Below are positions 1-10,650 of a stretch of 64,000 bases of DNA, one piece after another; the stretch's first letter is position 1, and every line of letters starts with the position of its first letter. Both the position numbers and the translations under genes were made by a program. The notes under the pieces were generated by a model. That model had not been told where the DNA came from and did not search any database. It saw only the letters and a program-made list of their open reading frames with translations. Origin of the DNA: Nannobrachium achirus (Eukaryota; Chordata; Actinopteri; Myctophiformes; Myctophidae); contig OY997649.1 in assembly GCA_963921795.1 (NCBI GenBank), positions 64,958,950 through 65,022,949 of the forward strand, in the 5' to 3' direction.

Positions 1-1500
1 CTGCCCTAAGTGTGTGCAGTGAGATGACCTATTTGGGTCATACTATCTCCAATGACCTTTCAGATGACAAGGACATCTATAGACCGCAGCGGAAGCTGTA
101 TGTCCAAGCCAACATGCTGTGTCGCAGCATGTTGGCTTGTGCAGCATGTGCTCAGTACCAGTGGAGATATCTCTCTTCTTTAGATCCTTTTGTACACTGT
201 ATACTGCCCACCTTTGGTGTCGCTACAGACAATGCAGCATCAGACGTCTCACAGTGGCCTATAATGACTGTATGAGGCTGTGCCGAGAGCTCAGAGAAGC
301 TGCGAGCCAGATGTTTGTCAGTGTCGTGGTTCCCACCTACTCTGCTGTGCTACGCAACCTTATGTACAGGTTTATGTGTAGGGCATCTGAGTGACACAAC
401 AACCTTATGTACAGGTTTATGTGTAGGGCATCTGAGTGACACAACAACCTTATGTACAGGTTTATGTGTAGGGCATCTGAGTGACTGAGTCAGTTAACCT
501 TATGTACAGGTTTATGTGTAGGGCATCTGAGTGACTGAGTCAGTTAACCTTATGTACAGGTTTATGTGTAGGGCATCTGAGTGACTGAGTCAGTTAACCT
601 TATGTACAGGTTTATGTGTAGGGCATCTGAGTGACTGAGTCAGTTAACCTTATGTACAGGTTTATGTGTAGGGCATCTGAGTGACTGAGTCAGTTAACCT
701 TATGTACAGGTTTATGTGTAGGGCATCTGAGTGACTGAGTCAGTTAACCTTATGTACAGGTTTATGTGTAGGGCATCTGAGTGACTGAGTCAGTTAACCT
801 TATGTACAGGTTTATGTGTAGGGCATCTGAGTGACTGAGTCAGTTAACCTTATGTACAGGTTTATGTGTAGGGCATCTGAGTGACTGAGTCAGTTAACCT
901 TATGTACAGGTTTATGTGTAGGGCATCTGAGTGACTGAGTCAGTTAACCTTATGTACAGGTTTATGTGTAGGACATCTGAGTGACACAACAACCTTATGT
1001 ACAGGTTTATGTGTAGGGCATCTGAGTGACCTAGCAACCTTATGTACAGGTTTATGTGTAGGGCATCTGAGTGACTGAGTCAGTTAACTAGAAAACTGCA
1101 CTCTGTCGACGAGGTGCCAACTTGCGCCAGTGACATCACCACTGGCATCACCAGGAATGCTGGTCCCTCATTGGGCTACAGGCTTAAACACGGGCACACA
1201 CCGACATACGTACATACTACATACGCAGCCGAACGCAGTACTCAAACGTGCACGCTATGCTGGTGCAAGTACATCATCATCACTGTTATAACGGACTCTA
1301 CACGCAGTTCTGTCAGGTTCTCATCTAGACTGTGGAACCATTTTCACACATGTCTGTAAGTCAGAAACTGAACATTTGGGCTTGGTGCCCACTGCCTATT
1401 GTTTTTATTATTCGTTTTTTGTATTGTTGTTTTATTGTATTGTAACTGATATGGATCTTCTTGGGTCTGAAATAAAGATTGAATTTAACACACGTGCACC
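1..1500 (+). mobile_element. Non-LTR retrotransposon (LINE) 3' end, disrupted ORF2
   Basis: The start reads MTYLGHTISNDLSDDKDIYR and KLYVQANMLC. After a frameshift near 170 it continues SFCTLYTAHLWCRYRQ, VAYNDCMRLCRELREA and LRNLMYRFMC, typical of the C-terminal region of LINE reverse transcriptases. The ORF resumes after the minisatellite as STRSSVRFSSRLWNHFHTCL with a stop at 1359. A 3' tail with AATAAA near 1471 follows. The element is cut by the window start, frameshifted and split by the 356-1085 array. The clade is not certain. Confidence 0.8.
356..1085 (+). repeat. 50-bp minisatellite inside a LINE ORF (15 units)
   Basis: Fifteen units were counted: two of 45 bp (356-445), ten of 50 bp (446-945), two of 45 bp (946-1035) and one of 50 bp (1036-1085). 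The 40-bp core starts AACCTTATGTACAGG and equals the LINE codons for NLMYRFMCRASE. The 50-bp form adds TGAGTCAGTT, the 45-bp form ACAAC or CTAGC. Confidence 0.97.
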
Positions 1501-2290
1501 GGCTGCGTCAATGTCAGACTCCAGCTCTAGCGCTGAGTCTGACATCAGGCTAGATTGAGAACCCACTAGCTTAGAGCGACGAAAAAACAGCCTCTGAGAT
1601 GTTGAACGCTTTTTGTGCTCAAAATCCACGCAACATAATATTATGAAATATGTTTTCATTAGCCTAGGATTTGGTTAGACATGAGGGAGGTGGTGGAGTG
1701 CTTTAACAAGCCATGCATAAGAGGAATAACACTGTGCACGCACACAAACACGCATGCACTCTTACCACCTCGTCTTCTGCAGGCAACGGACAGAGAGACA
1801 ACTCATTCATCCCTCCTCCCTCTGTGGGATTCTATAGCTTTTACTATGAAAACCTGCATCTCATGTGCGTCAGTCAGTCACGCCTTGTGTCACGCTCCAT
1901 ATATGGCCAAGAGAGAATTCGTTTACACGTGTGACTCGCGTCACGGCAACCACACTTGCAAATTAATTGTCCTTGTCCTATTTATGGAGATCCCTGCAAG
2001 AAGCCCATATTTGGCTATGATTGCACAAGGTCATCTTTAAGGTGTCATGTGACATCACTACCCAAATATGAATCAATTCTTCTAACTAGTCTGGTCCAGT
2101 CTTTGCACAGTGATTTCCATATAGTTTTTCACCTCTCTCATAGAATCCAGAAAGATCTTTGCTAGGAAGCCCCAAGGAATTCTATTTTAATCCAAGCTGG
2201 TGCTAGAGTGAGAGGATGGTGCACTGGGTGAAACATTTCAATGGAGGACTGAAGACACCCAACCATGCAGCCCTGGTGGCGGGGTACATA
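1501..2290. other. No gene recognised; dispersed-repeat fragment
   Basis: No coding signal is seen. From about 1890 to 2050 the sequence shares CCATATATGG, CAAGTGTG and GACAAGGA-type words, partly inverted, with segments near 28640-28800 and 62150-62450. This points to an old dispersed element. Confidence 0.5.
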
Positions 2291-2382
2291 AGTAAATGTA
2301 CTTTGTTACTTTACAACACTGGGTATTGATCATTTACTACAGCAGATGTCTTCAACAGGGGGTCCAGGACCCCGGGGGTCCA

Positions 2383-2499
2383 CCCTATGTTCCCCAGGTT
2401 CTATGTTCCCCACTTCCCCCCCAAAAAGGTTCTATGTTCCCCAGGTTCTATGTGCCCCAGGTTCTATGTTCCCCAGGTTCTATGTTCCCCAGGTTCTAT
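2383..2499 (+). repeat. 16-bp minisatellite next to a hAT-like end
   Basis: About six units of CCCCAGGTTCTATGTT, one interrupted by a C-rich insert, follow a GGGGGTCCAGGACCCC word typical of hAT subterminal sequence. Confidence 0.85.
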
Positions 2500-2559
2500 A
2501 TATCTATCTAACCTGGACACACACATGCGGCTCATCTTGCCGAACAACTTTGACACTCT

Positions 2560-3480
2560 GACTTTTGACCTTTGACCTTTAGATCTCCCACCATTTTGAA
2601 ATATATGTAAAACAGTAAAAATCTATCTCCTCCTGGGATTTTTGCGTTACGCGCACTAAACCTTTTTCACATGAAATTTTGACCTATATCTACACAGGCT
2701 ATGGGGTGAGAAGTTTGTATGTTAAATTGTTATTTTTTAATAATTCAATGAATATTGCGGTTTTATGCAAATTATTCTTCTACCTCTAAATCATACATGC
2801 AAAGTCAAATGTTCATGACATTTGGCAAAGTTGTAGAGGGTTAGTCCAAATATCACTGAAACCAATCTTATTCCAATTGGCCAAAGGGGGGTGCTGTACG
2901 AAGCGTTTGAAAATTCAAACTTTAAACGGGCATAAGTCATGCGTCGTTTTGTTTGAAGACATTTAAGTTGCTTACACACGTGCCTTGACTCAAGCGGAAG
3001 ACATCTGTGTCTTTGTTAAGTAAGCTCCGCCCTTAGATTTTCCGCCATTTTGAGCAGTTTGTAAAACACTTAAACACGTTTTTATCCTGGGATTCTCGCG
3101 TCACGTGCACAGAACTTTTTTTTACATGAACTTTGGACCGATAGCTAAAGATCTGTCTGATCGGATTTTTTTTTTTTAATTTAAACATTCTTTTTAAATA
3201 ATTCAATGAATATTGCAGTTTTATGCAAATTATTCTTCTGCCTCTAAAAAATACACGCAAAGTCACATTTTCATGATGAAATAGTGTAGAGGGTTAGTTC
3301 AAATATAACTGAAACCAATCTTACCCTAAATGGCCAAAGGGTGGCGCTATATAATTTTGAGCAGTTTGTAAAACACTTAAACCCTTTTTTAGCCTGGGAT
3401 TTTTGAGCAATTTGCATGAAACATTCTACACGCAATCTAAGGACCTTTATCTAACATGCCTATGAAGTGCACAATTTAAA
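2560..3480. repeat. Degenerate tandem dispersed repeat, about 2.5 copies
   Basis: Blocks such as AATTCAATGAATATTGC, GTAGAGGGTTAGT and TGGCCAAAGGG recur at about 2740-2890 and 3200-3345. A partial third copy begins near 3350 (GCAGTTTGTAAAACAC, also at 3054). No ORF of interest is present. Confidence 0.75.
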
Positions 3481-3925
3481 AAAAATAATAATAATAATAA
3501 TAAATATAGCTGCAATCAGCAATAAAGTGGCCAAAAAACACCTCAAATCATGAACACAGCCTGCGATGTGCGTGATATTTTGCAAGCACATTCCCACTAG
3601 GTCAAGGAACAGATGCCACCCTTCTCACATTGGCCTGTTATAGCGCCACCAGCGGGTCAACTTTTGCATAACACATTTTTGGAACAAAATGCCTCAATCA
3701 CGCATGCAGCGTCCGATTACGTCAGTAACGTCAAAGAGAGCACTGCCTGCAATCTTGACATTTTTTACTTTTATAGCCATTGTTTTTTGGCTTGAAGCAA
3801 GCCCACAATTGTTTCGAAGGAACACTATTTTCTAGTTTGTTATTGAAAGTGCTAAGCGTGTGATGGCCTTATTGTTCTTATCAGAAGGTGTGGGTGTGTG
3901 AATTCCGGTGATCGAATACAGATTA

Positions 3926-4054
3926 CAGTGGTTGTCAAACATTTGGTTCCATTTGTTCACTGTCATTTGTACACTTGTCAAAGTTACAGACTTGTCGAAT
4001 TAGACCCCCTTAAATTAACCTAGATAGTACAAAATCCACTTTGAGAACCACTGA
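3926..4054 (+). mobile_element. Short hAT-like MITE
   Basis: Left end CAGTGGTTGTCAAAC (3926-3940) and right end TTTGAGAACCACTG (4041-4054) are the inverted termini of the CAGTGGTTCTCAAAC-type hAT family. Length is about 130 bp. No clear 8-bp duplication is seen. Confidence 0.65.
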
Positions 4055-4057
4055 TCT

Positions 4058-4260
4058 CTTCTTTTTTTTTTTTTTTTTTAAAGATTTGTTTTCGGGCTTT
4101 TATGCCTTCATTGACAGGACAGTAGACTTACAGGAAATGGAGAGAGAGTTGGGGAGCGACACGCGGCAAAAGTCGTCCGGATCGGGAATCGAAATTGCGA
4201 CCCGTCAGGCATCAATGCCTAAGTGGTCTGCACCTGGACCGGTAGGCCAGAGGGCGCCCT
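4058..4260 (-). mobile_element. tRNA-derived SINE with 15-bp target-site duplication
   Basis: On the - strand it starts GGGCGCCCTCTGG, has a B-box-like TTCGATTCCCG and a tail region TCAATGAAGGC, and ends in poly(A) (T-run 4061-4079 on +). Perfect duplicates of GAGAACCACTGATCT flank it at 4043-4057 and 4261-4275. It is the same family as the copy at 58574. Confidence 0.9.
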
Positions 4261-4343
4261 GAGAACCACTGATCTATAAATGTATATGACCCCTCTCTCT
4301 CTCTGACTCTTATCTCTCCTCCCCCCCTCCCCCCTCCCCCCAG

Positions 4344-4558
4344 GTGACGTGATCAACCTGGGCGACAGGCAGCTGACGGTGCTCCACATGCCCGGCCACT
4401 CGCGGGGCAGCATCTGCCTCCACGACCGCGACAACAAGCTGCTGTTCAGCGGCGACACGGTGTACGACGGAGCCATGATCGACTGGCTGCCCTACAGCCG
4501 CGTCAGCGACTACGTCAGCAGCTGCGAGCGCCTGGTGGGCCTGGTGGACAGCGAACAG
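4344..4558 (+). CDS. mblac2: mblac2 penultimate coding exon (metallo-beta-lactamase fold)
   Basis: The exon follows a pyrimidine-rich acceptor ending in CAG at 4341-4343 and ends before GTGAGC at 4559. It starts with two bases of a split codon, then 71 codons in frame. The translation contains [38 protein letters not shown] and [13 protein letters not shown], which I recognise as the C-terminal half of MBLAC2. PGHS supplies the third metal-ligand histidine of the metallo-beta-lactamase fold and SGD the bridging aspartate. The first ligand motif (HxHxDH) is encoded by an upstream exon that is not in the window. MBLAC2 is known as a palmitoyl-CoA hydrolase. The family match is seen in the sequence; enzyme activity is inferred from the family. 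A 35-bp tandem duplication covers the donor site (separate entry). Confidence 0.93.
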
Positions 4559-4595
4559 GTGAGCGCCTGGTGGGCCTGGTGGACAGCGAACAGGT
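4526..4595 (+). repeat. 35-bp tandem duplication across the mblac2 exon/intron junction
   Basis: Bases 4526-4560 and 4561-4595 are identical. Each copy holds the last 33 bases of the exon plus the GT of the donor, so there are two consecutive potential donors, CAG/GTGAGC at 4559 and CAG/GTGAAC at 4594. The first matches the donor consensus better and keeps the frame into the next exon. The second would add 35 bases, shift frame and stop soon after. Confidence 0.95.
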
Positions 4596-5623
4596 GAACC
4601 AGACGGATTATGGAAATAAAATACAATCTGACGACAGGAACATTTTCTTAGGCCCCCTGAATCACATTTTAGAACCATTTTTTCTCACACTGTCAGAGCT
4701 GGTACAGTATGTGGAACACGTCTGCTATACAATTACAATAAACAGTGGTTCTCTCTTTAATTTTAAGGACCACCATAACTCAGAGTGTACAAATCACATA
4801 ATGTCTATTTTTACACTTTCTGAGATACAGACCTGATAATATTACCCAGCCCTAATTATAGGCCAGGCCAAAACAACATCTTGATGATTGATTGGTGTTA
4901 CTGCAGTACATAAAAGGTTTCATTATTTGTAAGGGTGAGTCATTCTGCTGTTCACTGAATTCAGTTAAAAGCCTTTTGTGGAACCGTGTCAAGTTTATAA
5001 TCTGGCCGATCCGCTGTGACCGCCTTGGCATTCTTGAGGGTCCTACTTGTACTGAAGTACAAAGACTCAATCCACCTTTTGTTTCTGATTAGATTCTTTT
5101 TGTTTTGTCATTCTTGGACTGTATCTGGTCTGACATAAGGACACAATTCTGTCGGTGGATCTATGAGATTGAGACAGTCTCCACTCAAGATCCTGGTGGA
5201 ATCATTCATCCTGGTGGAATCATTCAAGTGACAAATGAAATGTGCATTTGTTTGGGGTCACAACTAATTCATTTTCTACAGCAGGGGTCATATCAGGTCA
5301 ATAGGCGAGTCATGTAGTCTCTTTCGGCTGGAAACCTATGAACTGTAACTGTAACTAAAAAATTCAAAAACGGCAAAAGCAGCAGATCTACAAGCTCAAA
5401 ATGAATCGAATTTGCAGATCTGCTACTGTTGTGCGACGCTGTTGTATGATCAAGTAGGGGCGTTAATTCACGAAAAGAACGAAAACGTTTGAACATGGAG
5501 ATTAGTTTTTTTGTGCCCAACAGCAACGATATTAATCATTAATCATATGAATTGCTCATCATTGATGATCTTTGAACTGCATGTAACAAATATTATCTAA
5601 CGTCTTCACCTCCTCATCACCAG
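4559..5623 (+). other. mblac2 intron
   Basis: The intron is bounded by GTGAGC at 4559 and CACCAG at 5618-5623, phase 0. From about 5305 to 5530 it carries a degraded copy of the GTGGAAACC-type MITE with a decayed hairpin core. No other coding segment is seen. Confidence 0.85.
5374..5428. repeat. Hairpin module, degraded
   Basis: AGCAGATCTACAAGCTC on the left, GCAGATCTGCT on the right, in the mblac2 intron. Confidence 0.6.
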
Positions 5624-5797
5624 GTGGACCAGGTGCTCCCCGGACACTACAACACCTTCGGGGCAAAGCGCCTCCATCGGCTGGCCTCCTCCTACATCAG
5701 CAGAGCAGGGACCTGCCCCGCCAAGTTCTCCACGCTCGCCTGGAGGACTTTAGCCTCGGTGGCACTCAGGGCATCCAACCCACGGAGCTCCTGCTAG
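5624..5797 (+). CDS. mblac2: mblac2 terminal coding exon
   Basis: Fifty-seven codons and a TAG stop at 5795-5797 follow acceptor CAG at 5621-5623. The translation begins [20 protein letters not shown] and ends [12 protein letters not shown], matching the MBLAC2 C-terminus. LPGH carries the last zinc-ligand histidine of the metallo-beta-lactamase fold. Joined in phase 0 to the preceding exon it reads [13 protein letters not shown] without a gap relative to the family. Downstream, a purine-rich stretch with two copies of a GACCCCCAGATGG motif (5803-5885) and a hAT MITE at 5940 probably fall within the 3' UTR. AATAAA strings near 6505-6520 could be the poly(A) signal, but this is not certain. 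Confidence 0.93.
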   Translation: MDQVLPGHYNTFGAKRLHRLASSYISRAGTCPAKFSTLAWRTLASVALRASNPRSSC

Positions 5798-5939
5798 TGG
5801 AGAGGAAGAGGAGGAAGAGGAGGAAGACCCCCAGATGGAAGAGGAAGAGGAGGAGGACCCCCAGATGGAAGAGGAAGAGGAAAGCACAAAACGAAAGCAT
5901 TCCCCCGTTAATTTAACTCTGAGTGTCATAACTACTAAC

Positions 5940-6357
5940 TAGGGATGGGACGATATGAACATTTCATATCACTATTATTGTGACAAAAGAAATCGCGATT
6001 TAAGATATTATCACGATAATCAAAATCCATTATCCTGGGGTGGAACATTTGCCAAAAAATAGCTGATCTACAAGCTCACAACGTGGTGCGTTTTGAGCTT
6101 GTAGATCGGCTATTTTTTGGCAAAGACATTTGATAAAGAGTGAAAAAAAGACAGTTTCAAGTACGTATATTATAAGTACATTTTACCAATTATAGAGGGT
6201 TTAAATGGTACCGGATATGCAGATCGGCAAATAAAAGGTGAATTGATCCCAGTGCATGACGGAGGACGATATCACAATAAATGAAATCTCCACGAACGAT
6301 TATCGTGAGTGTTTTTTATCACGATAAGCGATAATATCACTTATCGTCCCATTTCTA
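5940..6357 (+). mobile_element. hAT-type MITE carrying the hairpin module
   Basis: Termini are TAGGGATGGGACGAT and ATCGTCCCATTTCTA, with an 8-bp target duplication CTACTAAC at 5932-5939 and 6358-6365. At its centre is the hairpin at 6048-6124. A second copy without an intact hairpin lies at 20220-20588. Confidence 0.92.
6048..6124. repeat. Hairpin module
   Basis: Arms run TTTGCCAAAAAATAGC... to ...GCTATTTTTTGGCAAA around AGATCTACAAGCTC-like arms. It lies in the middle of the 5940-6357 hAT MITE. Confidence 0.93.
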
Positions 6358-6365
6358 CTACTAAC

Positions 6366-8177
6366 ACACTCTCACTCCCCCAAACAGCCTACTGTATATG
6401 TCGTGACTTCTTGGGACAAATGTAACCAAATGTTTCTCCAGTCACCTGGTGCCGTCCCAGGCACGTCCTCACTCCAGGAATGCAGAACTGCCTTCCACTA
6501 AAATAATAAAAAATAAATAAAAAAGTTAAAACGACGGAGGTGTGCTGTTTAAAGCAGACTTGAGCCACAAGAGGCACCGGCGAGTGAGCCGTCAGGCGAG
6601 AGTCGCCGTGCAGAAAGTTAGCAAAGTCTGCTTCAGCTGACTCCATTCACCAGCGCCATTCGAGTTAATGTCCCGATAGGGACAGAAACGTTACTCACGT
6701 CCCCCCCTAGTCAACATGTGCCGTCGAGGGGACCCCCTTCCCGTCAAACGTTTGGTTAAAGAAGTCCTCAAGAAGTCCCCCGTTAGCCGTCTTGGCAGTG
6801 AGAATGTGCTGGTCATAACGTTGCTCTCTGGAGTTAAATCAACAGTGTTTCAGTGTAGGTTGTTCGTGGATGGCCAGATGGAGAGAGTGAACCGTGTGAA
6901 CCTTGTGTAAATTGCTGTGACGCTGGTTGTCTCATTCATGTAATCCAACAGAATTCATATAATAATTGCCAAACTTTGTGTACAACGCCCTCTCCTATTG
7001 GGCCGCTACACAAGTCAGTATCAGCATCGTTTATATATATTATTATAGCCAATGCAGTATTTATCTTATTCTGAATGAAGAGTGTGTTTTGTCTGAGAGT
7101 ATTTATGGTTGGTTTCTATATATTGTATGTACAGTGTATCGTATCTGTTGGGTGGAAACCTCGGATCCAAATTCAGCGACAAAAAGTACTTTTGTGTGGC
7201 GCTGTAGTACGGCGATCAAGTAGGCCGTTCTTCTTCTTTCGTGTATCATCATCGTGGATGATTGGTTGACAACATTTTATTTCACAAGATTTCTTGTTAC
7301 TTAGGGGAGGCCAAGGGTTCATAGATTTAGATTGTAATTAGGGAAAAGAAAAAGTGAGTGTTAAAATGTTTTCATTTACTTTGTTCTATTGTTTTAGCAC
7401 GTTTAGCGTGCTAAAATGTGGGGACATGCGTACACGTGGGGGCATGTGTACAAGTGGCTAAACGTGGCCCATGAAAGATTGCGGTGCAACTTGGGAATGG
7501 GCTTTATTCCGTGTAAAAATACGTATTTAGACACTTGTACGCATGCCCCCAGCCACTGAAATCAAAATTATTAAAATCTTTAAAACCATAGAAAGGAGTA
7601 AATGAAAACATTTTAACTCTCATATTTTATATTCTTTAATTACAAAATCTAAAATATGAATCCTTGTTGTAAAAAAACAAAGTTGTCCTTTAATTTACCA
7701 ACAAAACGTAAAAATAATAATATTGAGATAAAGAGGTCTGCTCAACAGCAACGATATACTCTAAATAAAGAGAAGTATAACAATAGCACAATAATGCTAC
7801 AACTCAGCACTTCAAAAAAGAAAAAAACAGAGGCCAGGGAGTTTTGAGTTTGATCTCTGAGGCATGTGATTAAGTTGGTGAATAATGGCGTTTTCCCTAT
7901 GCATTCTGCAACGCTCAGTGAAAGCCTTGTGTCTACTACACTACCTCCTACATTTGTAACACTGCTTTGTACTAACCTTACTTACCAAACGGCTTTGGAA
8001 CCGCAAAACCACGACAATAAAAGCCTCCGTTCTTCTGTCTGATGATGTTTTGTGCAACGCTGGCGGCTGCTGCCAGTGGCTCTGTGTCGAAGCGCCACAA
8101 AGTTCTCATTTTAAAGAGGTGGTGCCATAGTTTTGTACTTTTTTTCTGTTTTATATGTGTCTATGGAGTTAACCTTA
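6366..8177. other. Intergenic, no gene recognised
   Basis: Short open frames here (for example 6716-6910) show no family resemblance. 7146-7225 is a hairpin-less remnant of the GTGGAAACC MITE family. 7400-7610 contains an imperfect inverted repeat around GTACACGTGGGGGCATG / CTTGTACGCATGCCCCC. AATAAAAGCC occurs near 8015. Confidence 0.5.
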
Positions 8178-8185
8178 CTCTAATA

Positions 8186-9418
8186 CAGTGGAGTGGTTCT
8201 CAAACTTGGGGTCGGGACCCCAAGTGGGGTCCCAAAATTATGTTGTGGGGTCCCCAGATCATTAGCTTAATGTAATTTGTTTCTCACTCAATGGTAAACA
8301 AACCAACATACAGTATAAGTGAATAGAGGGTATGTGCACATTTCTAAAGTGACAATTTAAGGACTTTCAAGACTGTTTTAATAACAAACTGGCCTAACTG
8401 CAACGCGTTGCGAGGCGTTGTGAGCATGTAGATAGACTATTTTCACAATATTTATCTGTGGAACCGAGTCACATTAAATGTTATTGCGACCGTAGGTCGC
8501 ATTTACTATCAAACCCTGCACAAAGTGTAAGTCCGTCAGTCAGTCAGTCTGTCTGTCTGTCACACCTCACACGTCACACTCTTGCCCTGCTCATATCTCC
8601 GCAACCGTTGCCCCGATCCATGCCAAATTTTGCACACACACTCCTTACCTGCCAAACTACAACCTCCAAGGACCCCCGGAGCTCCAGGGACCCCCAGGTC
8701 CCTGGGGGACCCCCAGATGTAAAAAATGACCAAATGTGCTAAACTGACCAAATGACCACCCCAACGGGGCTGCTCACGGGGAATTCCCGGGGACCACCGA
8801 CTCCTGGTGCTCCAGAACGGATGCAAAAGTGGTGGCGCCCCCAGTGGAGGACCCCCTACACTGCAGCTCACATAAAATGCCGTAACTCCGGCTAGGAGCG
8901 ACCGGGACAGCCGGGGCCGGTACCTATTCGTCCGCCTTGCCGGCGCGGAGACCCCACCCCTCATTTCTCACATGGCCCTCTTCTAGCGCCACCATGAGGC
9001 CGATTCTTGCAAAACACATTTTTGGACACTGCTCCTACAATTTTTGCCCTAAAATCACGCAAATCGGTACACAGTATGTCTACACTCATCCCATCAACAT
9101 GAATCTCTCCCATATAGCGCCACCTCCAGGCCGATTTTTAAAAACACATTTTTGGACACTGCTCCTACAGATTTTGCCCTAAAATCACGAAAATCACTAC
9201 ACAGTATGTCTACGCTCATGTCATCAACATGGATCAGGAAGATTTTGGCAAAACACATTTTTGCCCTATTTGTGGAGATAAGTGACCTACGGTCGCTTAT
9301 CTCCCGATTAGGGAGTCTTACTGGTACCTACAATTCCAAGTGCTTGTCAGGGTGGGGGTCCCCAGTTCAAACATGTTTATTTTGGGGGTCACAGCCTAAA
9401 AAGGTTTGAGAACCCCTG
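8186..9418 (+). mobile_element. hAT-like element with nested older repeat
   Basis: Left end CAGTGGAGTGGTTCTCAAAC, right end TTTGAGAACCCCTG, and an 8-bp duplication CTCTAATA at 8178-8185 and 9419-9426. Between about 8480 and 9325 it contains another repeat that begins near GCGACCGTAGGTCGC and ends near GATTAGGGAGTCTTACTGG. Within that is a roughly 115-bp tandem duplication (8990-9240, ACACATTTTTGGACACTGC twice). No transposase ORF is present. Confidence 0.88.
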
Positions 9419-9426
9419 CTCTAATA

Positions 9427-10260
9427 GACCCCCAGGTGTGGTTATAATTATGCAAATATGTCTTCCCTGTGTATTTTTGGTTACTTCCTGAAAGCTGAAA
9501 GAGTCAAAAGGCCCGATTGAAATAGACTGAATTAATGACATCATAATATCATCCCCTCCCCGTTTCACAGTCCACAACAGCTGTGGGTGTGGCTAACCTC
9601 AGCTGGGTCACCACCCACCTGACAACCGGGCATACTTAATTAACAGGTGGGTGTGGCCACATAAAAACATAATTTAACACTTTATGTACACTTATTTTCA
9701 GTCTAACCAATAAAACCTGATGATTATGTTGTAGGGAGGGAAGAATCACAGCACCCCATCTTTAACCACCTGAACCCCAACAAAACACAGCCTGTTCTGG
9801 TGCACATTTGCTAGAGATAGCGAATAGTGTGAATGCAACCTTGTGTCACCAGGCTTTCTTGGGGGAAAGCCTGGTGATCGTTTACAACGGGCGGTTTGAT
9901 CCGGTCTAGGTGGAAACCACAAGCAGAAGAAGCGGTGTCGCTTTGTTTTGGTTCCCTCCGTTTGTTTCCCCAATCCCTATTAAAATGCTCCAGTAGCCTT
10001 GTGTAGCCTAGTGTAGTCTTGCCAATCGCTACGAGTTTGACTAAAAGATATACCAAACACATTTTCCAAAAGCAAAACTACGCCGCATCAAGGGGTTTAT
10101 TAGGTAGGCCCTAAAAGCATGTCCTTGAGTGCAGGGGAATATTTTGGGTTAAAACTGTTTCTGGTTTGATAGTTCCGGCCAAAGTGTAGTCCTTCTAGGA
10201 ATACAACATGACGTAGGGTGGTTTCCGCTCCTGACCGGATCAAACCCCGAAAAGTGAAGG
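9427..10260. other. Intergenic, repeat fragments only
   Basis: It contains a small palindrome CACCAGGCTTTC/GAAAGCCTGGTG (about 9848-9875) and GC-box-poor repeat sequence. No coding segment is recognised. Confidence 0.45.
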
Positions 10261-10261
10261 T

Positions 10262-10650
10262 GAAGTGTTTCTCGACCACTGTGCCTGGGGACCTTTGGTG
10301 TGCCCCTGAGAAGGGTCAAGTGTGCCCCTTGAAACTGCTTGAAAGCCAGTATTGTATTTATCATTTTAAAAATGAAACTAGTGAAAACAGCCGATCTACA
10401 AGCACACAACGCCTCGCGGTGCGAGGCGTTGTGTGCTTGTAGTTCTGCTGTTTTCACTACTGTTGTGCGACAACCTTGTATGATGAAGCAGGGCTTTACT
10501 TTGCAAAGAAACGTACAAATTTGAAACTTGGAGATACAAGGTTTCTTCCCGACAGTGACGAGATTTACACCCCCGTATTATGTTGGTGTGCCCATGGATT
10601 CTTGGGACATGAAAAGTGTACCCTTGCAGAAAAAAGGTTGAGAAACACTG
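10262..10650 (+). mobile_element. hAT-like element with a nested hairpin MITE
   Basis: Outer ends AGTGTTTCTCGACC (10264) and GGTTGAGAAACACTG (to 10650) are inverted. Inside lies a GTGGAAACC-type MITE whose right half reads AACTTGGAGATACAAGG, with the hairpin at 10379-10459. Confidence 0.7.
10379..10459. repeat. Hairpin module, 81 bp
   Basis: TAGTGAAAACAGCCGATC... and ...GTTCTGCTGTTTTCACTA. The inner arms CACAACGCCTCGC / GCGAGGCGTTGTG leave a loop of about four bases. Confidence 0.95.

Noticed and set aside
1..4343. Upstream mblac2 exon with HxHxDH
   Set aside because: No matching segment found; the region is repeats only.
6716..6910. Small ORF MCRRGDPLPVKRLV... considered as a gene
   Set aside because: No recognisable domain, no splice or conservation evidence; left as unassigned intergenic DNA.
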